From Chaetorhynchus papuensis (taxonomy: Eukaryota > Chordata > Aves > Passeriformes > Rhipiduridae), in assembly GCA_013396525.1 (NCBI GenBank), contig VWYX01000666.1, positions 3,263-67,262 on the forward strand: DNA of 64,000 nucleotides, written 5' to 3'. Shown one piece after another: positions 33,473-45,400 of the stretch. Below the pieces are notes generated by a model. It ran no database searches. It saw only the letters and a program-made list of their open reading frames with translations, and was not told where the DNA came from. Numbering within the stretch: the stretch's first letter is position 1; each line of letters begins with the position of its first letter. The position numbers and the translations under genes were made by a program.

Positions 33473-36400
33473 CTGTAACCAAAGGGGAAAAAAATACACC
33501 AAAGAGTTACATAAAGACAATGTCTGGGCTTGTAAAATGTGGAAAAAGCCCTTTGCTTTCCATTTTTTGTTAATCAGTCAGTTCAGCAACAGGAACTTCA
33601 TTTTTGGAGCCGTGCTACAAGCTGACCATAAGCTTTCACAAAGAATAAAACCCACTAAGAATTCTTTATAAGGAAAAGTGAATTTGTTCCTCCACTCAGG
33701 ACTTTTAAATGTTTATCTGCTAAGTTTTTTCTTCAACCCTGGGAGCTGAGATCATCTTTTCATTTTGTTTCACATCACTCCAAGAAGTCAAGTCTTATTG
33801 GGAGTCCTGTAAGTGTGCTTGGTTTTTCTGGTTTTAGGTTTTGTTTATCTGGGTTTTTCATGCTATTTAACTAATTCATTTTAAAACAATTTTAGTTAAG
33901 AAAACTCCAAAACATAGCAAAACAAAAGAAAACCCCAAACAAACAAAAGAAACCAAATCCCCTCAAACTACCTCAAATAGAGTTTAGTCTAGTGCAGAAA
34001 GGTCTGGGTAGATAAGCGTGCAGCGAGAGAGGCAGAGGCAAATTAATACTCAGTTCCCTACTGCTTAATAGATGTGAGCTTTAGAGTATGTAAGTGAAGT
34101 CTAAGCTAATGTGCTTTATTTAATATTTGTGGCTAAAATGATGTGTGACTGCTGGTTGTGTCTGAGGTCCAGGCACAGGACACCACTGAACTTTCTCTTA
34201 GATTCTGGCATGAAACAAGAGGTTTTGTCCTCTCAGTGTAACTCCTGTGTAAAGAAGCATCACACAACTATCCAACACCACACCATTTCTCTAAGAACAA
34301 GGGAAATTACACAAATACAAGACTTGTGCCTACTGACCCCAATCTTAATCTCAACTATACCAATATTTAATTTTTAAGAGCTAACAGCTGAATGTGCATG
34401 TAAATTACCTTTCTGAAATAATGATGTTAGATTTTTCTTCTCTCTTTCAATCTGCTGTATTAAGTTTCGGATCTCAGAGTCATAATCAACCCATTCAGGA
34501 ACTATCCGGGCAGCAGCCTTTAGTTTTGGTTCTTTGGTTTGGGGGTTGTTGCACTGAAAGTTTAAAACAATATTAGATGTAAACAAAGCAAATGTGAAAA
34601 TAACATTTTCCTTTTCAGAGAATGTAGCTCAAATGAATTGTAAATACTTCTTTTTTTTCCTGACTATATGTACAGCAGGACACTACTAAGATTTAGACAA
34701 AGTTACCCAGGGAGATACAAGATTGACATTAGCATATTGAAACTGACCCTGATGTAGGTTTTGAACAGAGAGCACCAGTCTTCAGAGCACAAAGCTCATT
34801 TTAACAAGTGTAAAGACACAAAGGAAACAAAACACTTTACATACTCAAAAATCACACCAAGTTCCAACTGTCTGTTTTTATTCCAAATTATATCTAAAGC
34901 AGCACAAACTGTGTGTGTGTTGTCAAAAAATCAAAATGGGGGGAAAAAGGGATGGGGTTAATAATGACAGGAAGATTTTTCTCTCTGTTTCTATTCCCAA
35001 AGAAAGAAACTTCCTTCTTCCTAAACAGAGACAGTCTCCTGAGCATTACACTTTTTAAGCTTTGCTATAAACAGGAGATAAAGCAATGAAACAGACCAAG
35101 ACAACCATGATAATGTTAAGTCAGTGGGTTCTGGGGCACCTTCTGTATGGGGAGCGATAGAGCTCACAGTGCAGCCCACAGGGCCCAGACAGGTAACAGC
35201 ACTTCCTCACAGCTCCTTCCACAGTAACCTGGCTGACTGTGGAAAAATGCTAAGGAGAATTTGTGTATGGGCATGAAAAGCCTCAATCCTGCCCAGTTAA
35301 GAGACAGCAATGCTTATTTTTTTGGTACAGTTTTCAGCTTTAAAGTGAGCAAACTTGGTATAGAGCAAGTGGGAGAGGTCTCAGAGGAGAAAATGTTTTA
35401 GGGGAAGGGATGGAGCGTTGCAGTGCCTTCCAGCAAGGCTGCCTTCATGGCATGACACAGCCTCAAAAGCCCCAGAAATCACAGCAAAGTTGTTAATCTA
35501 TAGAACTCATTTAAGTCAGGATCAACTCACCAGGTCTATTGTTTTAGCCTTTTTCTTGGATTTATCATCACACCAGGTTTCACACCAAAGCCACTCCTGA
35601 GGGAGAGACTTAATGGCTACTTGATGAATCATATTATTGGGAAGATCCTGTACAAATTTCATAAAATCATAAATTAGCATTGAATTTAATGTAACTCATT
35701 ATCAAGCTGCTATTTAAAATTATTTTTGCTATTACCATTTCTGCAAATTGTTCTTACATTTCCTTTTAAGTGCTCACCCAGTTCTTTTCCAAGCAGATTC
35801 AACACTTAGTCATGCTCATTTTGATGGCCAATTCCAAATCTCACTTGTCAAGCAATTTTTTCTGCTCCTTACGTCTGTCCTCCCTTAGTTTGACATAAGC
35901 AATACTTCTGTCTGATACCCCTGGTTCAGATACTGCCTGTCATACTATAAATACTACTGAAAAGCAAAACTCAAACTAGATTTCCATTCCCTAAATTGGA
36001 AAAAAAAACCCCACCAACCCAACTCAGAAAACATATAATACAGGATTTCGGCACTACTTTAAATTTAGATGACTTCTAGGAAAATGGATTCCAGAAACAT
36101 GAGGTTGAGAAGGAAAAGCTTTTAAACTGCTATTCTGTCTATGTTCCTTACTGCACTTCTGGGTTTTTTTGACCTTTATTACATAGTCAGGTAGTCTCAT
36201 CATGCAGCCTCTGAACCAAGGTGTGGCTGAATGCAGGAACAGCATTTATAAAAGAGAAGAACCTCAGGCAGTCGCTCACTGCACAAGCTCTGGCCAGAGT
36301 TACAAACGACAGGGGTAGTAACTGGTACCTCCATTTGTAAGCTCCCTCCCATGTGCAACCCTTACATTGTATTTTAGAATAAATGTCTCATTAGAATAAT

Positions 36401-39400
36401 AAAGTATTAGTCACATCTTGTTTTGCCAATTCACATGGCTAAACGTGACAGAATAAAATAGCACAAATTGCTGCATTACGAAAGATATATAACTTAATTC
36501 AAATATAGACATTAGTACAGAAAGATTACATCAAATATAAGTATACAGAGAGCCAAGACATCCAACATTAATTGAAATGCTTTATTTTTTTAAAAACTTA
36601 AAATTTTTGGAAGATCAAAAAATAGTTTATCACCATTTCCATTCCAAAAGAAGAGAGACTGGTTTTCTGTTGTGCCTCTCTGACATTCTAAATGAAATCA
36701 CAATTCCTGAGTTACTACAGTTATTTTAGAAGCTGTGAATTTAAAAATTGTTACATGGTGTGAAAACTAGAAAGTCAGCTGTTAGTTTCAGGATTTAAAG
36801 TAAACAAAAAATAATAATACAAAAAAACCTCTGAACAAAATTACTGTATGGAAGTCTAGTTTCTATGATGTGTAATTTTTTCTCCCTAGGAGCTCTATAC
36901 TTAATTCTCCTTGGCATTTAAAAATCACCGTTTCCCCTTCTATCTACTTCTCTTTTGAGGTTTAAGAACCTTAACTACCACCCATGAAGATGGCACTGCT
37001 GGCAGATGAGCAGAGAGCTGAGATTGCTGCTTCTTTGAGAAGGGCACTGAGCACTCCAGACAGGGCTTTAAAATGAAAATAGTAATAAAAGAGTCATAAT
37101 GCATCCTTATCAGTGGATGAAAGCACCCCAGGTCTCAAATACATTGCACTGTGGTTTGTATTTCCAGGAGCATTGCTGTATTTTGTGTAAGAAGTGGCAA
37201 CGAAGCCGGCAAGTAGTTCCTATCAATCAAACCAGATTATTATGAAAATATTACTTTGAAATATTCACTTTCCAAAGTGATTCCAATTCCATTCTGCCAA
37301 GATTTATCCACCTTAACATCTGGTCCTTAAGTGGCTTTTGATTTGATCCAACAGACTTTCAAGAGATATATGCTATCATGTATTAATGCTGTGATTGGAA
37401 AGAGAAGAATCTTAAAATGAGAAGTTTTCATATTTTGTGAACTTAGATAAAACCACTTTTCTGAAAACCAGCATTATGGTGGAAACTCTGTAACCTCTGA
37501 ATCTTAGAAGGTCTTTCTGAAAGACACCTTGTACATGTGGGTAAGACTGTGTTTGGAGAACATACAGCTCTATCACATCAGGACTCTGCATGGGTGACCA
37601 GGGCCAGTCACTCATTCTGTTGTCCAGAAAGAGGGGAACTCTGACTGTTGCTGTTGTATCAGTCTTTTGCTCTCAACAAACAGCTAAAGGCTGTTCCAGC
37701 CAGGTGCCCAGTCTACTTTGAGTTTTTAGTGTGGCTGTATTTCCACTTTTCTTTGCTATTTTTCAATTTTTACTTTTATTTCTGGGAAAAAAACCATGTG
37801 AGTGGCAATAATGTCCTTGCGTAAGAGAAACTTGCTCACACAGTAAGGGTTTGGAAAAGCACTGAGAGATGTGGGCTTTGCTACCATGGGATCCTGTTGC
37901 TGCTAGAGGCAGGTAAAAATCTTCTGTGCTTTAGTAACTCCACAAGGAAAACACCAAAAGTAGGGACAACTTCACTTAGGAAGCCTTCTGAAGTTCACCC
38001 AAAGTGAGACAAACTCCATGGTCCACCCCAGGGTGACCATGTACAGCAACCACCAGAGTGCATTTGCAATTAGCTTACAAAAGAAAATTAAATTCACGTT
38101 AATGGAAAAAAAGAAGAAAAAGGAAACAAGCTCTTGCTAAACAAGAATATAATTACCATTTATCAGAATATAGGGTTATCATCAGAAAAACACAAATGCA
38201 CACAGAAGAACTACAAATAAAGGTGAAAAGTCTTGTATGTTGGGGTTTTTTCCTCATTTTTTAAATTAAAAATAATCATCGGTGCTCAGTTTTCTGAACT
38301 GTGCTCATAGGCACACCTGAAAACAGGCTAAAACAGCAGTAAATGGCAAATGGTTTTGGAATTATATAACAACATTTATGTTGAGATACAAGATACTCCA
38401 TGCATATTGAGAAAGATAAAGAGAATAAACCCAAAAATGCTTAAAGCCATATATACCTGATCTAGATTTGACAGACTGTTTGGATCTTGACTAAGAGCCT
38501 GGTACTGGCCCCGAAGCCTGTCTCCAGCTGCAATCTTCCTGAACTTCTTCAGATCCACAACATACAAGGCACTAAAAGGATTTAAAAAAAAAAGGAATCA
38601 AGATTTCTGGGGTTTCACCTTCTTTTTGATAACAGTAATAAAAGTAACAAAGTAAAACATGTTCCCATCCTGAAGGGATATTTTTCTTTCATAAGTGACT
38701 GAAGCTACCATAAGATAGCGAAGTCAATATGTCATCAGAATTCCTGCCTTACTCATCTCTTCCTGAGAAAAGCTCGACTGCCTCAGTGATCAACACCAGC
38801 ACCCAGCTTTTAATCAAGACTGCACAGAAAGTGTGTCAGGGGTTCTCCTACCTGATATGGTACTTCCTTTTCCCGAGGTGTGAAGCCCAGTACCCCGATT
38901 TCCAGAAGCGGTACCCGTCCATCTCTCTGCGGCTGTCGCAGAAGGGAGTGTATCCATAGGGAGCTCCACTGAGGTCCAGGTCTCGGAGTTCCTTCAGGTC
39001 GCTTCTCACAATCTAAATAAGAATATATTTATCTTTATAATTTAATGCTGTTTCCAAGGTATGCATATGAGGGTAGGTATTGCAGCAGGCTTCACAAAGT
39101 TTAATTTTGATTAAAAAAATCCCCTGAGACACAAAAAAAAAGTATAGATAAAGTATTCCACTGGGAGATATTTACTAAATTATTGTTCAAGGGAAAAAAA
39201 AGTGTTTATTGTATTATTAACAGTTGTCACCCGTACAACACATTTATTGAGTAAATTAAATAAAACTGGCAATGTTTTTTTAATTCATAGACCAGTGTTT
39301 CTGGTTTCCCAATATTAAATTCCTTAATTAAGAAACATAACTTTTGAAATCGCCCAGTCATTTCCCTTCTAAAGAATCCTTCCTATGTGTTACCCAACTT

Positions 39401-42400
39401 GGGCACTCCAAAATTATTGCATTATTTGAAAAATCATTGTATCTAATGGTAAAGCACGTTCAAAAAGAGGTTATAATGACATTTTACAAATGCCCTTTAG
39501 GTGCTAATCAATCCTCTTTCCATCGAACCCCACTTACCTAATTTATCAGTGGTAAAAAAAAATTTTAGCTATTTGGGAGCACAGAGAAGTCCTTACAGTA
39601 GTTAGGACAGACAACCAGTGTTCCCAGATGGTGTATCCAGATGAAATTGCAGAAAATTGCAGTCTGAATTGCTACAACTAAATTTAATTTATTCTTGAGC
39701 TCTGGAAAAGGACCAGAATACATTAGAATTTGTCCCAAGGTTTTTAATAACCTTGTGATAAACTCTTCAATGCCTCATCTGAGACAGCACTTTGCCTTTC
39801 AGTATATTATACAATGTTCATTCCGGAATGAAGGACTGCATACAAATTTAAAATAGACACAGAATTAATCTTGAAGAATTCCAGCCATCCAGAAATTATT
39901 CAAATGGTCCAAATCACCTCAGACTCTGGCCATAGAGCAGAATTCCTCTCACAATCAACCCAGAGATGGAATCACTCCAGTATGCTTACAGTGAAATTCA
40001 CCTTTAAGATCACACACACCTCTCCAAGTGCCTTTCTCTCTCCACAGACAATTTAGGACAATTCAGTGTAGTGAATCTCTTAATGCCCACATGACTGAAG
40101 ACAAATGAAATTCTTGCATTTACATTCTGCAACACCACTGGTTCTGTTTTTACGACTGCAACAGTCTTATGAGACCAACATCCGAATAAAATGGCCACAG
40201 AGAATGAAACTGGATCAATTTAAGCCCAAATTAATTCCTCATACAGTTAACACACCATTATTTTTTCTTACCTGGTCAGCATCGACAAATATAATTTTAT
40301 CCACAGCCAAAGGGAAAAGAACATCCAAGAAAAGAATTTTGTAGCCCCAGATGATTCTTTGTTTTTCTGTCTGTTGATAAAGCCAGCGGGGCCACTTGTA
40401 CTGTACCAACTCATACTTGAACCCATACTTTTTAGCCATGTGAGGAATTACATCCTAGAAGAAGATCAAAAAACTATCAGGTGCACATATATGAGACACA
40501 CAAGGACTCAAAAGGAAAAGGAGTGAATGCTACAGTGCAGCTGTGCCGGCCTTACTGACTACACGATTTATTATTTTAAAATTTTCCCTTAGTTTTAGCA
40601 GTATCCTCAGCTACACCAATAGAAAAAGCATTTCATCAGAAGAGAATAAAGCATTATAATTTATCACTGGGCTTTGTGTTCCAGAAGAGAAGAACCTTAC
40701 AGCTAACACTTTTAAAACTATTGGTATTTAATAGATTCAGGGATCATTTTCCGCTATGAAAATTTAAAAAAAATTACTTAATTAGTCAGTTGTAATTTTA
40801 AAAAAATTACTTAAATTTTTAAAGGAAAAAAAGGGGAAGACTTTTCTCCTACCTTAAATGTTGGGGAGAGATAGTTTTTCAGAAACCAAAATTTAACTGG
40901 TGTTTTTGTATGACATAGGACAGAAAGCATCATAATTCTGTGGAAACATAAGTCTACAATAAACAAACAAATACACACAGGTCATTAAACTTCAACTGCA
41001 CTTAGAAAGTACTAAAACTCTCTAAGTACAAATTTCTTTTACCCAATTTAAGTAGAATATTTTACCTATTTCTAATTAAAAGCTTTAAAAAGCATGTGTT
41101 CAAGGGCACTTTGAGATAGCCTTATTTGATCCAGATTGGCTAAGCAATAGTAAAAAGAACAATTTCAAAAGTGGATCTATTAACGTGTTTTATTCTAAGA
41201 GAGATGTCTGACAAAATTAGAATAATGGTTAGTACCTTACATTAACTTGGCTACTGAAATAGCCTGAAATTATTTTAGAATATATTGGTTGAGTTTAATA
41301 GGTTGCTGAAAAGCAATAGCAGAGTACAAATCAGATCCTGTTCAGAAAACCCTTAATAAGAATTACATTAAGAATTATTATTTTGGGTTCAATTATTTTT
41401 CATTATCATGGCCTTTGTTTGGTGCAACCAGACAGATAAGCAATGTCTCACAACCTTACAAGAGGTCAAGTCTGCCTTAAAAATCAAGACATAATGAACT
41501 CAAAAATTAGACAAAGCAGCAGGTAGGATGTTTTAAGACTCCTTCTCCTCCTTTAGAGTAAATGTGTCTTTCCCTTTACAAAGGTGGTTGAAGGTTGTAG
41601 GAAAGAAACACAATGCTCAAACTTCAGATGACTCAGCAAACAAATCACTAAAGCTGTGCTCAAATCAGAAAAGTAACAGAAATGGCTGTGAACAGATTAG
41701 GCAACACTGTAAGGACTCCTTAAAAGCAATCACTGCTCATTGAAAGAGCCCTGAGATAAGTAAGGCCATATGTGCATGTAGTAAATCCACAGTTTGGACC
41801 AAACACAAATTGATACAACTCTAATGAAGCCACTTCTGTTTTGTCTTTATACAGAGAGGCTGAACTTCATCTTTCACGTTTGTACTTCACACATGAAAGA
41901 CATTTTCTGTCTTCAAAGAATAACAGTATTTTTGAACATCTGTATGTTGAATCACTTTGTTCTTAAAGATTAATTTAGTCCTCACTGTATAAAAATTTTC
42001 TATGTTTTGAAAATTTACCACTTAGATGTTGTTTAAAAACTCAGTTTCTTTCGGTTGCTTAGTTTTACTAAGAAAATTTAGAATATTGCTATGAAATTCT
42101 TGTTTCCCTTTTTACCTTTCCTTACCTTAAAAAACGTTCATATAAATGGCCTGAAGCAACAGAAAAAAAAATAAGAATATCACTTTTCTTTTCCTTCTCA
42201 TCTGCTGGAAAAAAAACTGAAAAAAAAAAAATTATTATAAATAATTATATAAAGTAAACATTCAGCATAAAAAAAATCCTACTAAATTATCATTAAGCTC
42301 ATAGAGAATCAAAAATAAGAAAATACACAAAAGAAATACACATTCTACAGTAAACAAATACACTTACATTATACTTCCACTGCACATGCCTATGATACCA

Positions 42401-45400
42401 AAATCTTTTGGGAGCAACACATCATATCCAGTCACTCAGGACAAACAATGGCACTAGAGCAGTCAAAAAAAAAAAAAAACAAACAAAACCCAGATTTGAC
42501 AAGAATTCCATGTTTTATCAAAGTAAAAAAAAAAAAAATCAAACTAGAAATACACACAGACAGAGTATCTGGAAAACTGGTAATTTTTAAAATCAGACAC
42601 AGTTGTTTTCCAAGCTTCACCCACATGCATTCTACATCCACATGCATTCTACAGCAGAACAACCAGTGCATATTCTGGAAGTGAAGGAAGTCTGCACAGC
42701 CCCATAAATGGTTAAACTGAATATATCCTCTAAGACTGAGCATAAGAAAAAAACGGCCACATGAGGCCAAATCACTTATTTAGCCTAGGGCTGTCCCAAC
42801 AGCAAATGACAAGGCTGAGGAGCTTTAGCCTTTCCCAGGGTACTCTCATAACATTCAGTGGTCTCTGGTGATGGGATTTCCCAAGTGTTTCTTGTAACAC
42901 TTGCAGAATTCTTCTTCAAATTAATCCAATTCTTCTCCCTATAAGATAACCTACGTATTCGAGGAATGTTGCTGTTTCCACTGCACAGCATTCTTTGCTT
43001 GTTTTGAATACCAAAGTCTACCAGGACTGGATTTTAATCTGCCTTCCAGCACCCAGAGCCAGGGGATGGTGGCTGCAGTCTCCCTCAGGCACTGCTTCAC
43101 AGCTCTCAGAACTGCACAGCCAGACTGGTTACAGTATGGCTTGATACTGTTGGAAATTCACCTCAATAGTCTTTCCTGTGAAGTGAGTCATTCCTCACAC
43201 ACTTAGATTGCATGAGTCACTCCTATTACTTTTTCTTCTGGTTATATCTCTTTTAAAAGTATCCTTTAGAAAGTGCAAAAGTAAGTATCCTCATAACCTT
43301 TAAGAGCAAATGAGACAAGTCTCAGATCTCCAATGTATTCAAAAGAATTCAGATCACTCCACTAATACAAAGCTGAAACCTCAGAAATAGCTGAGAGGCT
43401 GCAATGTGTTTAAGTGGTGTGAATAATCTTTTGAGACACCCACGTTCTTTTCACTCAGGCATGGTGAAAGAGAGAGACATCAGTGGAGTGGCATTGTCTG
43501 CATGGTGTGGCATCTTCAAAGAAGACAGACAACCTCTCAACCAGCACTGAACTCTCACAGGCTGAAAGACTGCAGTTCACAGGTCCAAGCAGTCTGTCTC
43601 CTCTCTTCCTGACTTTATGTCCCATGTCTTATATTTAATGATAAGCAGGACTGAAAGAATGTCAAGTTCTTTATAATGCAGCCATCACATGCAAAAAAAG
43701 AAAATCAGGGTTTGATGCAAGGATCTTGAAAATATTGATTCTGCAAAGCTTTACAAAAAGCAGAAATCTTCCAAAGCTGCTGGGTTGACCTGTAAGTCAC
43801 GTGGAAAAAGCAGTCAGTTGGAGAAGGGCAGCTCAGTTTTGAAAAGGCTTGGGCAACGTGGTGTGCACAACTCCCATGTTCGAGCGCACGTGGGTGCCTG
43901 TAGTGAACAATGTGCTGGTGGATATTGTTTTCATTCTGGGATAACAAAGAGAAAGGGTATTTGACAAAGGTCCCAGATGGCAAGAGGCTGACAGACAGTC
44001 AGCCTCAAATCATGCCTTTGAGCCACAACCTTGAATCACTGGGAAGAGCAAACAAACTTCACTGGGTGAGGGGCTTCCTTGGCCCAGCCAAGCTCAGAGC
44101 CTGATGAATGCCACTGTGATAAAAGGCAAGACCTGGAAGACTGAGAGATCTCTGGCCTTGTAACCTTCTTAGACGGAGACAAGATTTTCATCACTGCACA
44201 TACATCCTTTGATGCAGCCAATTAGAGGTAGGAAGCTTGAAGTCAATGAAAAATTCTTTCAACTAACATCATTCTGCAAAGGAGGCACCTTTGTGCAGCA
44301 ATGTGGGTCCACAGCAAGAGATTTTTGAGAGTTGTAGCATAGTAGTCTGGGAGTGTATCTGAATCTAGTCAATATGAGTACAAATTGACAGTGGGGAAAT
44401 TTAGGTAAGACATTAGGAAGAAAGTCTTTACTGTAGGGGAGGTTAGACACTGGAACAGGTTGCCCTGGGAGGTTGTGGCTGCCCCATCCTTGGCAGTGTT
44501 CAAGACCAGGCTGGATGGGGCTCTGAGCAACCTGGTCGAGTGGAAGGTGACCCTGCCCATGGTGGGCAGGTTTGAGATAGGATGATCTTTAAGGGCCCTC
44601 CCAAACCTTAACATTCTGTGATTCTATCATATTGTAACACTAAAATCATCTGTGGATAAATGGTGATAAACATAATATCAGCAACAGACTCTCAGTATAA
44701 TCCTAGGTCTGTAGGTACTTGTGGTACAAGAGGCCTTATCATGAGAGATTTTAAAGCTAGAACAGAACCCAGTCCTGGATCTACCAAGAGATGAGTGTGT
44801 ACAGGACTGACTGGAGCTGACTGATTACTAGATAAAGTAGAACTGTTATGCCTCTTCTTTGTTTTCTTTAGCAGTCTGTGACTGATAACCATTGCCCAAG
44901 CCACTGAAAACTGAAGAAAACCTTTTGTGAGTCTTGCTCAAAATGGCAAATTAGAAATGTTACGAAGTTATTAGCCCCAAATGTAACACTTGAGATGCTT
45001 ATTACAGTTACTTAAAGAACTCGAACTTTAAAGTAAAAGGTAAAAACACTACTTGAGATTTCATAAATTATGTCCAGTAGCAGACACAGCATTGGCCTGC
45101 TTTTTGATGTTCAGTTTGACATATCTGAGTACGACATAACCGGCTGAGAGTTCCACATTGAGACTGACTCCCTGCCACAGCAAAATGAAAAATAACAGCC
45201 AAAGGAGAACATGAAGAGGAACTGGAAATACAAAGGAGGGATTAAGAAGGGGATAAAAAAGGAGAGGCACAAGACATTACAGCTTATCTTTACCCCCTTT
45301 TTATTTATATTGTAAATCCCTTGGAGAGCCTTTCTACACATTTGTATCACTATCAAGTAAGAAAATTTACTTGCTATGAGTAATAATAAACATGTTTTTT

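Noticed and set aside
42370..42406. Candidate for the missing UGGT2 linker exon (- strand, encoding FWYHRHVQWKYN before a GTAAGT donor)
   Set aside because: From the plausible acceptor its length is 37 nt, giving the wrong phase. Its similarity to the GFWDSFKWGF motif is only two Trp at different spacing, and the pyrimidine tract is weak.
45061..45356. Overlapping - strand frames near the UGGT2 linker exon
   Set aside because: They look like chance frames. Neither contains the expected linker motif nor joins the neighbouring exons in phase.
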